Assembly (NCBI RefSeq): GCF_011064845.1
Contig: NZ_CP049015.1
Coordinates: 2,542,001 to 2,606,000, forward strand
DNA: 64,000 nucleotides
Reading direction: 5' to 3'
Source of the DNA: Citrobacter freundii ATCC 8090 = MTCC 1658 = NBRC 12681
Lineage (GTDB): Bacteria; Pseudomonadota; Gammaproteobacteria; Enterobacterales; Enterobacteriaceae
The position numbers and the translations under genes were made by a program. Positions 49,255-59,277 of the stretch are shown piece after piece. The notes beneath the pieces are model-generated. The model searched no databases. It was given only the letters and a program-made list of their open reading frames with translations, and was not told the origin of the DNA. The stretch's first letter is position 1, and every line of letters starts with the position of its first letter.

Positions 49255-50868
49255 TCAGTGCTTAACGATATACATTGTGCGGCTATAGGCCACATCTTCA
49301 GGGTTAGTAATCGGATACCCTTTTAGCCACGGTTTAATTAAACGCCCGTTGGTATACTGATAAATCGGCGCAATAGGTGCCTGTTCCATCAGAATCTTCT
49401 CCGCAGCGTTATAATCGGCATTGCGCGCTTTTTCTGTATTCTCCAGAGTAGCCTGAGTCAACACTTTATCGTATGCCGGATTATTAAAGCGGGAGATATT
49501 GCCCGTATGGGTCGATGTTAATAATGACAGGAACGTAGAAGGCTCATTGTAGTCGCCCACCCAGGAGGCACGGATCACATCAAAATTACCGGTATTACGG
49601 CTGTCGATATACGTTTTCCACTCCTGGTTCTGCAGTTTCACGTCAACACCGAGGTTTTTCTTCCACATAGAAGCCACTGCGATAGCAATCTTCTGATGAT
49701 TTTCTGAGGTGTTGTACAGCAGCGTCAGTTTAAGCGGTTTCTGTGGACCATAGCCCGCCGCACGCAGCAGCGTTTTCGCCTGCGCATTCAATTCTTCCTG
49801 ACTCATTTGCTCAAACGGTGAAGGTTCCGGCACAAATCCTGCCGTTACATCCGGCGTAAAATGCCATGCTGGCTTCTCACCGGTACCCAGCACCTTCTCC
49901 GCCATCAGGCGACGATCGATAGTCATGCTGAGCGCCAGACGCACGCGTGAATCGGCAGTCGGTCCCTTCTGGGTATTAAAGGCATAATAATAAGTACCAA
50001 GCTGCGGCGGGGTGTAAACCTGACCCGGGATATCCTTCAACAGTTTCTGGTACATATTTTTCGGGAAGGATTCTGTGATATCAATATCACCAGCAAGATA
50101 GCGCTTGGTCGCTGCCGATTCCTGGTTAATTGGCAGGAAGGTAACTTTTTGCAGCACTGTTTTGGCGTTGTCCCAATAATGCGTGTTCGGGACAACTTCC
50201 AGTTTTTCGTTCACGACGCGATTTTTTAGCACATAGGCGCCGTTACCAATCAGGTTACCCGGTTTGGTCCACTCTTTGCCGCTCTCAACGTTGGCTTTTT
50301 GTACCGGATAAAATGCAAAACTCGCCGTCAGATTGGCAAACCAGGGCAGCGGTTTATCCAGTTGAACTTTCAATGTCCGTGCATCGACAGCACTAACGCC
50401 AAGTTTATCAGGCGTGGCTTTGCCATCGATAATAGCCTGAGCATTATTAATGCCCGCCAGCGCAGCAAACCAGGCAAACGGCGACAGCGTTTTTGGATCA
50501 ACCAGACGCTGCCAGCTGTAGACAAAATCCTGCGCCGTTACGGGCGTACCATCCGCCCATTGCGCATTGTCGCGCAGCGTAAACGTCCAGATGCGGTTAT
50601 CGTTACTCTTCCACTGGGTAGCGACGCCAGGTACGATCTCACCCTTCTCATTCTGGTTGACCAGCCCTTCAAATAAATCACGAATTACCTGAATCTCAGG
50701 GAGCCCGACGGCCTTTGCCGGATCAAGCGACGCCGGTTCGTCTTTTATATGACGCACCAGTTCTTGTTTCTCTGCCAGTACCGTTCCGCTGGGAACATCA
50801 GCAGCCCAGGATAAAGAAATGCTGCTAACCAACAACGCACAACAGGTTACTGAAACAGAATGCTGCAT
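49255..50868 (-). CDS. mppA: MppA, periplasmic murein tripeptide binding protein
   Basis: 537 aa (E. coli 537), with a 22-residue signal peptide ending SLSWA. An OppA-family extracytoplasmic solute-binding protein that captures L-Ala-D-Glu-mDap and hands it to the Opp permease for recycling. ATG 50868 (MQHSVSV) is used because of GAGGG 7 nt upstream and the signal peptide start; the frame is open further upstream. In E. coli pgrR lies next to it; no pgrR is present here. Confidence 0.96.
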   Translation of the reverse strand: MQHSVSVTCCALLVSSISLSWAADVPSGTVLAEKQELVRHIKDEPASLDPAKAVGLPEIQVIRDLFEGLVNQNEKGEIVPGVATQWKSNDNRIWTFTLRDNAQWADGTPVTAQDFVYSWQRLVDPKTLSPFAWFAALAGINNAQAIIDGKATPDKLGVSAVDARTLKVQLDKPLPWFANLTASFAFYPVQKANVESGKEWTKPGNLIGNGAYVLKNRVVNEKLEVVPNTHYWDNAKTVLQKVTFLPINQESAATKRYLAGDIDITESFPKNMYQKLLKDIPGQVYTPPQLGTYYYAFNTQKGPTADSRVRLALSMTIDRRLMAEKVLGTGEKPAWHFTPDVTAGFVPEPSPFEQMSQEELNAQAKTLLRAAGYGPQKPLKLTLLYNTSENHQKIAIAVASMWKKNLGVDVKLQNQEWKTYIDSRNTGNFDVIRASWVGDYNEPSTFLSLLTSTHTGNISRFNNPAYDKVLTQATLENTEKARNADYNAAEKILMEQAPIAPIYQYTNGRLIKPWLKGYPITNPEDVAYSRTMYIVKH

Positions 50869-51052
50869 AAGATACCCTCGATTCCGGCTACTAAGTGAAT
50901 GTGTAATTATTTGTATCGCCAGCAGGAAATGCAATTAACTTCCGACAAGAAAGTGATATTACACCTGAAAAGATAAGTGTGTGAAAACGATTTGATTATC
51001 CATACATTTTGCACAACACTGCGAGTAACAATCCAAGCATTCAGAGATGACT

Positions 51053-51781
51053 ATGACCGTTACCCGTCCCCGTGCCGAGCGCGGCGCATTCCCACCTGGA
51101 ACCGAACATTACGGACGTTCATTGTTAGGCGCACCGCTAATCTGGTTTCCTGCACTGGCAGCCGATCGTGAAAGCGGCCTGATACTGGCGGGAACGCACG
51201 GCGACGAAAACTCCTCGGTAGTTACCCTTTCCTGCGCATTGCGTACGCTTAACCCTTCCCTGCGTCGCCATCATGTGGTGCTAGCCGTAAACCCTGACGG
51301 TTGCCAGCTTGGGCTGCGCGCAAATGCGAACGGCATCGATCTTAACCGTAACTTTCCCGCCGCAAACTGGAAAGCAGGCGAAACGGTGTATCGATGGAAC
51401 AGTAGCGCAGAAGAGCGTGATGTGGTGTTGTTGACCGGCGATCATCCGGGCTCGGAACCAGAAACCCAGGCATTGTGTCAGCTTATTCACCGAATTCATC
51501 CCGCCTGGGTAGTCTCTTTTCACGATCCACTGGCCTGTATTGAAGATCCCAGAAGCAGCGAGCTGGGCGCGTGGCTGGCACAATCGTTTGAATTGCCTCT
51601 GGTCACCAGTGTAGGTTATGAAACGCCCGGCTCTTTTGGTAGCTGGTGCGCAGACCTAAATTTACACTGTATAACCGCCGAATTTCCGCCCATTTCATCA
51701 GATGAAGCGAGCGAAAAATACCTGCTGGCCATGTCCAATCTCCTGCGCTGGCACCCTAGAGATGGAGCTGCCCGGTCGTAA
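51053..51781 (+). CDS. mpaA: Murein tripeptide amidase A (gamma-D-Glu-mDap amidase)
   Basis: 242 aa M14-family carboxypeptidase-like enzyme that splits the tripeptide imported by MppA/Opp into L-Ala-D-Glu and mDap. Zinc ligands in T-H-G-D-E-N (His, Glu) and V-S-F-H-D-P, with catalytic Glu in ITAEFPP. ATG 51053 preferred over 51047 because GAG is better spaced and the E. coli protein starts MTVTRPRAE. Its 3' end overlaps the convergent ycjG by 26 bp. Confidence 0.95.
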   Translation: MTVTRPRAERGAFPPGTEHYGRSLLGAPLIWFPALAADRESGLILAGTHGDENSSVVTLSCALRTLNPSLRRHHVVLAVNPDGCQLGLRANANGIDLNRNFPAANWKAGETVYRWNSSAEERDVVLLTGDHPGSEPETQALCQLIHRIHPAWVVSFHDPLACIEDPRSSELGAWLAQSFELPLVTSVGYETPGSFGSWCADLNLHCITAEFPPISSDEASEKYLLAMSNLLRWHPRDGAARS

Positions 51782-52721
51782 AATGCAGGGCTGGCACCGC
51801 ATCGGTGGCAAGCCACGTTGGGCCATCAAGATCGGCAAAGCTAACCAGTGGCGTAAGGGGTAATGCCGCGCCGATCGCCCGGGAGGTACACAGCATGCAG
51901 CCCAGCATCAGCGCAAATCCCTGCTCGCGTGCTTCGGTTGCCAGCGCGAGCGCTTCCGTCAGGCCGCCTGTTTTGTCCAGTTTGATATTGACCATTTCAT
52001 AGCGTCCGTGCAGCGCTTTCAGACTGCTACGGGTGTGGCAGCTTTCATCTGCGCAGATGGGCAGCGGATGTACAAAATTCTCCAGCGCGGCATCATCCTG
52101 CGCCGGCAGTGGCTGCTCCAGCATCGCAACCCCTAAATCAGCCAGCAACTGACAGCGTGCCGCAAGGCCTTCTGCCCGCCAGGATTCGTTGGCGTCGACA
52201 ATAATCGTGGCGTCAGGAACAGCCGCACGAATGGCAACCATTCGCTCACTAATCAAGCGAGCATCCAGTTTAACTTTCAGCAATTTCGCGCCATTTTCCC
52301 ACAGCGCAGCCGCGCTCGCAGCCATTTGTTCCGGCGAGCCAATCACTACGGTTTGCGCCGTAGTCACCACTTCCGCCAGTTCACTTCCCACTAATTCCGC
52401 CAGCGACTGCTGCTGTTGACGCGCGCTTAGATCCCACAACGCGCAATCCACGGCATTACGCGCTGCACCCGCTGGCAGCTGCTTTTGCAGCTCTTCACGC
52501 GTCATTCCGTTTTCCAGTTGTGGCGCAATGCTCATAATTTGCGCCAGCACTGAGGCATCGCTTTCACCGTAGCGCGGGTACGGTGTGCACTCGCCTATAC
52601 CTGTGACGCCGTTTTCTTCCACTTCGACAACCACCACATGCGCTTCGGTCCGGCTCCCACGGGCAATGACAAAGGGAGTGTGCAGCGGCCAGGCTTCCTC
52701 ATATACCTTAACTGTTCTCAT
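51756..52721 (-). CDS. ycjG: L-Ala-D/L-Glu epimerase
   Basis: 321 aa muconate-lactonising subgroup of the enolase superfamily. Acid-base lysines in LLKVKLDA (K-x-K) and NIKLDKTGG, metal ligands Asp, Glu, Asp in IVDANESW, LEQPLP and ADESCHT. Converts L-Ala-D-Glu from MpaA to L-Ala-L-Glu for peptidase breakdown. Together mppA, mpaA and ycjG make a murein-recycling cluster. Confidence 0.95.
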   Translation of the reverse strand: MRTVKVYEEAWPLHTPFVIARGSRTEAHVVVVEVEENGVTGIGECTPYPRYGESDASVLAQIMSIAPQLENGMTREELQKQLPAGAARNAVDCALWDLSARQQQQSLAELVGSELAEVVTTAQTVVIGSPEQMAASAAALWENGAKLLKVKLDARLISERMVAIRAAVPDATIIVDANESWRAEGLAARCQLLADLGVAMLEQPLPAQDDAALENFVHPLPICADESCHTRSSLKALHGRYEMVNIKLDKTGGLTEALALATEAREQGFALMLGCMLCTSRAIGAALPLTPLVSFADLDGPTWLATDAVPALHFTTGQLHL

Positions 52722-52836
52722 TTGTTTTCCTTAATGCAGTCCCTGAAGCGGATATCCGCAAATAGCGTTTGCCGTGTTAACTGCTGATGGCATAAACTAG
52801 CCTCGACGTTAACTATATGTAAACAGGAAGATAACC

Positions 52837-53343
52837 ATGTCACAAACCGTTCATTTCCAGGGCAACCCGGTTGCAGTTGCCGGCTCTATTCCTCAGGCTG
52901 GAAGCAAAGCTCAGGCTTTTACCCTTGTGGCTAAAGACCTGTCTGACGTTACGCTGGGCCAGTTCGCAGGCAAGCGCAAAGTGCTGAATATTTTCCCAAG
53001 CATCGATACCGGCGTTTGCGCGGCATCGGTACGTAAGTTTAACCAACTGGCGACAGAAATCGACAATACCGTCGTACTGTGCATCTCAGCCGACCTGCCA
53101 TTCGCCCACTCTCGTTTTTGCGGCGCGGAAGGTCTGAGCAACGTTATCACGCTGTCCACCCTGCGCAACGCTGAATTCCTGAAAAACTACGGTGTTGAAA
53201 TCGCTGAAGGCCCGCTGAAAGGCCTGGCCGCACGTGCCGTGGTCGTTATTGATGAAAATGATAACGTTGTTTTCAGCCAGCTGGTCAATGAAATCACCAA
53301 CGAACCAGACTACACCGCTGCGCTGGACGTACTGAAAGCGTAA
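52837..53343 (+). CDS. tpx: Thiol peroxidase (atypical 2-Cys peroxiredoxin)
   Basis: 168 aa, E. coli length. Peroxidatic Cys61 in [12 protein letters not shown] and resolving Cys95 in HSRFCGAEG. Reduces lipid hydroperoxides, recycled by thioredoxin. Ribosome binding site GGAAGATAACC. Well-isolated gene, followed by the shared terminator at 53359. Confidence 0.97.
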   Translation: MSQTVHFQGNPVAVAGSIPQAGSKAQAFTLVAKDLSDVTLGQFAGKRKVLNIFPSIDTGVCAASVRKFNQLATEIDNTVVLCISADLPFAHSRFCGAEGLSNVITLSTLRNAEFLKNYGVEIAEGPLKGLAARAVVVIDENDNVVFSQLVNEITNEPDYTAALDVLKA

Positions 53344-53358
53344 GCTGCGTCTTCATAC

Positions 53359-53385
53359 AAAAATGCCTCCACATGGAGGCATTTT
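53359..53385. terminator. Bidirectional terminator between tpx and tyrR
   Basis: AAAAATGCCTCC-ACAT-GGAGGCATTTT, flanked by A and T runs; serves convergent tpx and tyrR. Confidence 0.9.
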
Positions 53386-53396
53386 CATTTACGGCA

Positions 53397-54941
53397 TTAC
53401 TCTTCGCTTTTTTTCTGCTGGCTCAGTCCATACTCACGCAATTTGTTAGCAATCGCAGTATGCGAAACACCTAGGCGCTTGGCCAGCTTGCGCGTGCTGG
53501 GATAATTCATATACAGCTGCGTCAACACGGAGCGTTCAAAGCGGCTGGTGATTTCATCCAGCGACCCTTCCATCACCTCTTCTCCGACAGCAACCGTTGC
53601 CGCATCGTAATCCGGCAGCAAAATATCCTGTGGTCGCAGCTCATAGCCTTCTAGCTGGGTCAGAGCCCGGTAGATCGCATTTTTAAGCTGACGCACGTTG
53701 CCCGGCCAACCATAACGAGTTAGTACCGTGCTGAGATCTGCGGACAGTTTCGGACGCGGCACGCCCTGCTCGTCGGCAAAACGCGCCACAAACAGTTCGG
53801 TAAGCGGCATAATATCTTGTGGGCAATCGCGCAGCGGCGGCAGGTTTAGCGTTAGTACATTCAGACGATAATAGAGGTCTTCACGGAAAAGTCCTTTCTG
53901 CACCAGTTCCACAAGGTTCTTTTGCGTTGCGCAAATCACGCGAACATCAACATGAACTTCGTGATCTTCTCCCACACGACGGAACGTGCCGTCATTGAGA
54001 AAACGCAGCAATTTGGTCTGCATACGCGGCGACATTTCGCCAATTTCATCTAACAGAACCGAACCGCCATTCGCCTGCTCAAAGAAGCCTTTTTTACCTT
54101 CCGGCGCATGGCCAAACAGCTCGCTTTCAACCGCATCTTCAGGAATTGACGCGCAGTTCAGCGCCAGATACGGTTTCGACGCACGCGGACTTGCCAGGTG
54201 GCAGGCATGAGCAAAGAGATCTTTGCCGGTGCCGGTATTACCTGTAATCAGCAGCGGCGCGCTCAGCGTCGCCAGCTTGCGCGCCTGTTCCATCACGTGT
54301 TTCATTTTGGCGCTGACGGCAATAATCTGGCTAAACGCGCTGAGATCCTGCGTAGTCATATTTTGCAGCTGGCGTCCCATTCGGATAGTGGAGCGCAACA
54401 TCACCACCGCACCGGTCAGCATCTGCTCCTGATTTTCGCCCTGCAAATGGACAGGCGTAATTTCCATCAGGAAATTCTGTCCGTTAATCACGACATGTTC
54501 GCTATGGGAATCCTGCGGATTGCTTTCCAGCCAGCGCTGGAAGTTAAACCCATTGATTAACTGGGCAGCGGTATGATTGCGCATCCGTTCCTGACTGTGG
54601 GCGAAAAGCTGACAGCTCGCAGGATTCGCCATCTCGATTTTGCTTTTCATATCCAGAGAAAGGACCGGTTCTGGTAGCGCCTCAAGCAGCGCGCTCAGCG
54701 CAAGATGTTCACGCTCTGAAGGCATCCAGGGTACAGTACGCACATCCGTAACGCCTGATATACGGCGGATTTCAGCCATCAGACTGCTGAAGTTGGTGAA
54801 CTCCAGCTCCGCAAAATTAAGGTAAATTCGCCCGATGGGGTCAATCTCGATACCGCGTAAATCAATGCTTCTCAGCACCAGTAAATCGAGCAGTTCGCGG
54901 GTCAGACCAAGACGGTCTTCACAAAAGACTTCCAAACGCAT
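53397..54941 (-). CDS. tyrR: TyrR, aromatic amino acid transcriptional regulator
   Basis: 514 aa (E. coli 513). N-terminal ACT domain (MRLEVFCEDRLGLTRELLDL), PAS domain, central AAA+ domain (TGNTGTGKDLFAHACH, DEIGEMSPRMQTKLLRF) and C-terminal Fis-type HTH (TRKLAKRLGVSHTAIANKLREYG). The GAFTGA loop of sigma-54 activators is absent (ELFGHAPEGKKGFFEQ), as expected for TyrR, which acts with sigma-70. ATG 54941 chosen with AAGG 6 nt upstream. Confidence 0.96.
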   Translation of the reverse strand: MRLEVFCEDRLGLTRELLDLLVLRSIDLRGIEIDPIGRIYLNFAELEFTNFSSLMAEIRRISGVTDVRTVPWMPSEREHLALSALLEALPEPVLSLDMKSKIEMANPASCQLFAHSQERMRNHTAAQLINGFNFQRWLESNPQDSHSEHVVINGQNFLMEITPVHLQGENQEQMLTGAVVMLRSTIRMGRQLQNMTTQDLSAFSQIIAVSAKMKHVMEQARKLATLSAPLLITGNTGTGKDLFAHACHLASPRASKPYLALNCASIPEDAVESELFGHAPEGKKGFFEQANGGSVLLDEIGEMSPRMQTKLLRFLNDGTFRRVGEDHEVHVDVRVICATQKNLVELVQKGLFREDLYYRLNVLTLNLPPLRDCPQDIMPLTELFVARFADEQGVPRPKLSADLSTVLTRYGWPGNVRQLKNAIYRALTQLEGYELRPQDILLPDYDAATVAVGEEVMEGSLDEITSRFERSVLTQLYMNYPSTRKLAKRLGVSHTAIANKLREYGLSQQKKSEE

Positions 54942-55088
54942 AGGAACCTTCACCTGGACAAGGGATTATGTGTTAAATGATAAGCCAGTATTTGGTTTGC
55001 AGGAAGAACTCTGTCAACAAATATTGACAGCGAGCTGGAAAATTGGGCGCCGGGGCGTAAAGTTAAACGATCGGCGCCTGTTTTATAG

Positions 55089-56150
55089 TTAACTTTCGCG
55101 CGGAGATTTATTCTTTTGTAAGGTCTCTTTCACCTGACCAATCAGTTGGCGGCGGAAATCGCCCAGCCGTGGCTTATCATCATCGAACCACGGTAGCGGT
55201 CGGCATAGTTCCATGGCTTTGATACCCAGACGCGCCGTTAATAACCCCGCGCCAATGCCCTGAGCTGCACGCGTTGATAAGCGGGCGGCTAAATCCTGCG
55301 ACATCCAGTCCATTCCTACTTCCCGCACCAGTTCACTGGCCCCGGCAAAAGCAATATTCAACAGCACCAGACGGAACAAACGCAGGCGGCTGTAATAACC
55401 CAGCTCAATGCCATACAGCGAAGCAATACGATTAATCAGCCGCAGATTGCGCCAGGCGATAAACGCCATATCCACCAGCGCCAGCGGACTGACGGCAATC
55501 ATCAGTGTGGATTCTGCCGCTGAACGGCTAATCTCACGCCGGGCTTGCGCATCCAGAACCGGCTGCACCAGATGGGCGTACAGACTAACCACTTCACGAT
55601 CGTTCTGCGTTTCATGAATTGAGGCATACCAGCGCTGCAATGCCGGATGAGACTGATCGATGCCCGCCTGCTGCGCCAGCTTTTCACAAAATGCACGGCC
55701 TTTTCCGGTTCCATGGCTGTGGAGCAGATCTCGCGCTTCATCGCGCTCGTGCGCACGCTGACGCAATCGCCATAGCCGACGCCATTCGGTCGCCACCGAT
55801 CCAACCCCTGCACCGATAATCAATGCGCCTGCGGCACATCCTCCCAGCGCGACCCAATCCTGAGTCTGCCAGGCATTCATGGTCCACTGCACACCCTGAG
55901 CGACAACGCTCACGCCAAACAGCGCCAGGCCACCCATCACCATCTTACGCCACAGACTACGTTTAGGGCGAAGGGCCGCATCAATAACGGCTTCTGCCTG
56001 ACCTTCGTCTTCCAGTGGTTCATCCACTGTCGCCGGAGAAAAAGTTTGCGCCTCCGTTTCGTTAAACATCTGCTGCGCTTTAAACGCCGCATTTTGTTCC
56101 ACGTCCAGCGGACCTGAGAAATCGATACGCGGTTTTAACGGCTCGCTCAT
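55089..56150 (-). CDS. ycjF: YcjF, DUF697 inner-membrane protein
   Basis: 353 aa. Soluble N-terminus, two transmembrane helices near residues 70-120 ([17 protein letters not shown] and [15 protein letters not shown]) and a C-terminal DUF697 region. Its start overlaps the end of ycjX by 4 bp (ATGA), so the two are translated together. Function unknown; ycjXF belong to the psp regulon in E. coli. Confidence 0.94.
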   Translation of the reverse strand: MSEPLKPRIDFSGPLDVEQNAAFKAQQMFNETEAQTFSPATVDEPLEDEGQAEAVIDAALRPKRSLWRKMVMGGLALFGVSVVAQGVQWTMNAWQTQDWVALGGCAAGALIIGAGVGSVATEWRRLWRLRQRAHERDEARDLLHSHGTGKGRAFCEKLAQQAGIDQSHPALQRWYASIHETQNDREVVSLYAHLVQPVLDAQARREISRSAAESTLMIAVSPLALVDMAFIAWRNLRLINRIASLYGIELGYYSRLRLFRLVLLNIAFAGASELVREVGMDWMSQDLAARLSTRAAQGIGAGLLTARLGIKAMELCRPLPWFDDDKPRLGDFRRQLIGQVKETLQKNKSPRES

Positions 56151-57544
56151 CGCAATTTATCTCCTATTAAAAACTCCAGCGCGGCATCAAGACGGATATG
56201 CGGTAAGGGCTTATCGACATCCATCACCTGCGGGCGAAACGCCTCAAACTGAAAGCCCTGGTTGTCCCAAAATGCCTGTCCAGGTAAACGCGCGGGCACT
56301 TCCCCCGGATAAACGGTTAGCGGTTCGCCATCGCTCAGACGATTACCACGCAGCGCGGGGATCTTTTCACCTTTCACATCGATAAGGCCGCTGGTGGTTG
56401 CCTGCACCGATGCCAGGCCCAGACAATCCATGCTGATACCTTCGAACGCAGCGTTTTGCCAGGCATCCTGGATCAACTGCTGTAAAAGCGACACCATATT
56501 GGCGTGCTGATCGACGGTGACATGGTCAGCTTTGGTGGCGGCAAACAGCAGTTTGTCGATCACCGGAGAAAACAGCCGACGAAACAGCGTGCGCTGTCCA
56601 TAATGGAAACTTTGCATCAGTTGGGTCAGCGCCAGACGCATGTCGTTAAACGCCTGTGGCCCGCTGTTGAGCGGTTGCAGGCAATCGACCAGCACAATCT
56701 GACGATCAAAGCGCAGGAAGTGATTCTTATAAAATCCCTTCACGACTTTTTCACAGTAGTAATTAAACCTGTCGCGCAGCATGCCCGCATTGGTGTGTTT
56801 ATCTGCCTGCGCCAGCTTCGATTCTCCCCAGGCATCGACGTCCGGCCACGGGAAGAATTGCAACGCAGGCGCGCCCGCCATATCTCCTGGCAGAACAAAA
56901 CGGCCCGGCTGAATAAAGTGCAGTCCCTGCTGCTTGCATTGATGCAGATACTCCGTCCAGGCAGCAGCAATTTCCGCCAGACGGTTTTCGTCAGCAGGTG
57001 CCAGTGGATCCAGCCCGTGGTTTAACTGCCGCCATTTTGCCGACCATTCGCCACGCTGGCCCTGTAATAATCCGGTCATTTGCCGCGACCAGCCCAAATA
57101 ATCCTGGGCCAGCATCGGTAAATCGAGCAGCCACTCCCCCGGATAATCGACGATTTCCAGGTACAGCGTGGAGGTGTCTTTAAAGTGGCGCAGTAATGAG
57201 TCATTAGACTTGTAACGCAGTGCCAGACGAATTTCACTCACACCGCGCGTTGGTGTCGGCCAGGTCGGCGGAGAGCCATACAGCTGCGCCAGTCCTTCAT
57301 CATAGGTAAAGCGCGGAATACCAAAATCGCATTGTGGAACCCGTTTCACGCCAAGCAGACGCTCTTCGCGCACGCAACTGAGCAACGGCAAACGCGCACC
57401 GGCATGAATATTGAGTAACTGATTAACCATTGCGGTGATAAACGCCGTCTTACCACTCCGGCTAAGTCCGGTGACAGCCAGGCGCAAATGCCGGTCTACG
57501 CCACGATTAACCAGCGAATTGAATTCATTTTTAAGTCGCTTCAT
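56147..57544 (-). CDS. ycjX: YcjX, P-loop NTPase of the psp-associated ycjXF pair
   Basis: 465 aa, the E. coli length, starting [21 protein letters not shown]-loop motif [10 protein letters not shown] near residue 29 and [12 protein letters not shown] as the Walker-B/G3-like region; DUF463 family. Stress-induced, GTPase-like. The second ATG (57544) is taken since the first, at 57550, lacks a ribosome binding site. pspE lies 142 bp upstream on the same strand. Confidence 0.94.
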   Translation of the reverse strand: MKRLKNEFNSLVNRGVDRHLRLAVTGLSRSGKTAFITAMVNQLLNIHAGARLPLLSCVREERLLGVKRVPQCDFGIPRFTYDEGLAQLYGSPPTWPTPTRGVSEIRLALRYKSNDSLLRHFKDTSTLYLEIVDYPGEWLLDLPMLAQDYLGWSRQMTGLLQGQRGEWSAKWRQLNHGLDPLAPADENRLAEIAAAWTEYLHQCKQQGLHFIQPGRFVLPGDMAGAPALQFFPWPDVDAWGESKLAQADKHTNAGMLRDRFNYYCEKVVKGFYKNHFLRFDRQIVLVDCLQPLNSGPQAFNDMRLALTQLMQSFHYGQRTLFRRLFSPVIDKLLFAATKADHVTVDQHANMVSLLQQLIQDAWQNAAFEGISMDCLGLASVQATTSGLIDVKGEKIPALRGNRLSDGEPLTVYPGEVPARLPGQAFWDNQGFQFEAFRPQVMDVDKPLPHIRLDAALEFLIGDKLR

Positions 57545-57686
57545 CGCCATCCCGTTTTGCTGAAGGAACCGAAGAAATTATAACAAACAGGAAGTAAAGA
57601 TAGGGGTCAATTCTTACTTATCAACTACCTGAGCTGTATCAGGCGGCATTATTCTTACCGCCTGTAGCAGAATGAATGTGGGCGGT

Positions 57687-58004
57687 TTATTTATTCTCTA
57701 CTTTAGGAAGCGCTATCTGATTGATGCCACCTTCGTTGGTCACCTGCGTGTAGCCCATTTCAGTCAGCATATCTTTCGCCTGCCCTGATTGACGCCCGGA
57801 GTTGCAATAGAGCTTCACGGTATCGTTCTTATCTGGAACTTCAGTTACGATACGCGCCTTGATCTCTTTTAACGGGATGTTGACAGCCCCTTGAATATGC
57901 TGCTGTTGGTACTGTTCAGGAACGCGAACATCAATCCAGTGCTCGGCAGCATAAACCGGCATGCCAATAACCAGTGCCAACGCTAATACGCTTTTCTTCA
58001 ACAT
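57687..58004 (-). CDS. pspE: PspE, periplasmic thiosulfate sulfurtransferase (rhodanese)
   Basis: 105 aa with a 19-residue signal peptide (ending VYAA) and a single rhodanese domain: DVRVPEQYQQQHIQGAVNIP and active-site loop Y-C-N-S-G-R-Q-S-G (Cys67). Transfers sulfur from thiosulfate to cyanide or thiols in vitro. Ribosome binding site AGGAAG. It sits between ycjW and ycjX, not behind pspABCD (which is not in the window), and is divergent from ycjW, the regulator reported to control pspE in E. coli. Confidence 0.95.
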   Translation of the reverse strand: MLKKSVLALALVIGMPVYAAEHWIDVRVPEQYQQQHIQGAVNIPLKEIKARIVTEVPDKNDTVKLYCNSGRQSGQAKDMLTEMGYTQVTNEGGINQIALPKVENK

Positions 58005-58085
58005 AATATCTTCCTGACTGATAGTTGGATTTAACCCTTACACTATACGCCAGTTCTTAAGAAAATATTGCGACCGCATTATCAC

Positions 58086-58103
58086 CGTCCACACCCGTGG
58101 ACG
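58086..58103. promoter_or_regulatory. Palindrome in the pspE-ycjW intergenic region
   Basis: CGTCCAC (58086-58092), ACCC spacer, GTGGACG (58097-58103): perfect 7-bp arms. Placed between the divergent genes, 82 bp from pspE and 130 bp from ycjW. Possible operator for a dimeric regulator or a leader hairpin. Confidence 0.4.
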
Positions 58104-58232
58104 ATTGTTCCTCAGCACGCACATAGTGCGGTTAGCCTTTTGATTTTCCAACTCGCATTCCGAGATTGTTGTCATTCGCCACTTAACTCCATAATATGTC
58201 CGCCATTGACTCTCGGACGGAGCTTGGGATCT

Positions 58233-59243
58233 ATGTCTCCTACCATTTATGATATTGCACGAGCCGCTGGTGTATCAAAATCCACGGTATCGCGCGTGCT
58301 TAATAAGCAAACCAACATCTCGCCGGAGGCGCTTGAAAAGGTGCTGCGCGCAATTGATGAGTTACAGTATCAGCCTAATAAACTAGCTCGCGCGCTTACC
58401 TCTTCCGGGTTTGACGCAATAATGGTGATATCTACCCGTTCTGCAAAAACAACTGCCGGTAATCCGTTTTTCTCTGAAGTGTTGCATGCAATTACTGCCA
58501 AGGCTGAAGAAGTCGGTTTTGATGTCATATTACAGACGTCGCGAAGCACCGAAGATGATTTACAAAAATGTGAGAGCAAAATTAAGCAGAAGTTGATCAA
58601 AGGGATCATTATGCTGAGCTCTCCTGCCGATGAATCATTTTTTGCTCGGTTGGATAAATACAACGTCCCGGTTGTGGTTATCGGGAAGGTTGAAGGTGAC
58701 TACACTAATGTCTATTCTGTAGACACCGATAATTATCGCGACAGTATTACGCTGACAAATGCGCTGATTGAGAGTGGCCACCGTAATATAGCCTGTTTGC
58801 ATGCACCGCTTGACGTTCATGTTTCTATCGATCGCGTTAACGGTTATAAATCCAGCCTTCAGGCACATAATATTAAAATGCGCGATGAGTGGGTTATTGA
58901 CGGGGGGTATACTCATGAAACCGCCCTACTTGCTTCTCGAAAATTACTTAGTCAGCAACCGTTACCCGATGCCGTATTTGCGACAGACAGCTTGAAGTTA
59001 ATGAGTTTATATCGCGTAGCGGCCGAGAAAAACATTTCCATTCCAAAGCAACTTGCCGTTGTAGGCTATAGTAATGAGCTACTTTCTTTTATGCTCACAC
59101 CAGTTCCTGGTGGAATTGATGTACCTACTCAGCAGTTGGGTGAACAAAGTTGTAATTTATTATTTAATCTGATTGCAGGTGAAAAAGGATTACAGAATAT
59201 CACGGTGAGCACGCAAATATCATTGGCGGACTCACTGGTGTAA
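58233..59243 (+). CDS. ycjW: YcjW, LacI-family repressor
   Basis: 336 aa. LacI-type HTH at residues 4-24 ([21 protein letters not shown]), then the periplasmic-binding-like effector domain ([27 protein letters not shown]). ATG 58233 ([10 protein letters not shown]) equals the E. coli start; the open frame continues upstream without support. Controls the ycj kojibiose-type cluster and, in E. coli, pspE and thereby H2S production. A GTCCAC/GTGGAC hairpin-type palindrome lies upstream (58086-58103). Confidence 0.94.
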   Translation: MSPTIYDIARAAGVSKSTVSRVLNKQTNISPEALEKVLRAIDELQYQPNKLARALTSSGFDAIMVISTRSAKTTAGNPFFSEVLHAITAKAEEVGFDVILQTSRSTEDDLQKCESKIKQKLIKGIIMLSSPADESFFARLDKYNVPVVVIGKVEGDYTNVYSVDTDNYRDSITLTNALIESGHRNIACLHAPLDVHVSIDRVNGYKSSLQAHNIKMRDEWVIDGGYTHETALLASRKLLSQQPLPDAVFATDSLKLMSLYRVAAEKNISIPKQLAVVGYSNELLSFMLTPVPGGIDVPTQQLGEQSCNLLFNLIAGEKGLQNITVSTQISLADSLV

Positions 59244-59244
59244 A

Positions 59245-59277
59245 AACAGGGGCATAATAATGCCCCTGTTCATTTTT
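59245..59277. terminator. Bidirectional terminator between ycjW and ompG
   Basis: AACAGGGGCAT-AATA-ATGCCCCTGTT followed by CATTTTTAG; 11-bp stem, ends convergent ycjW and ompG transcripts. Confidence 0.9.
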
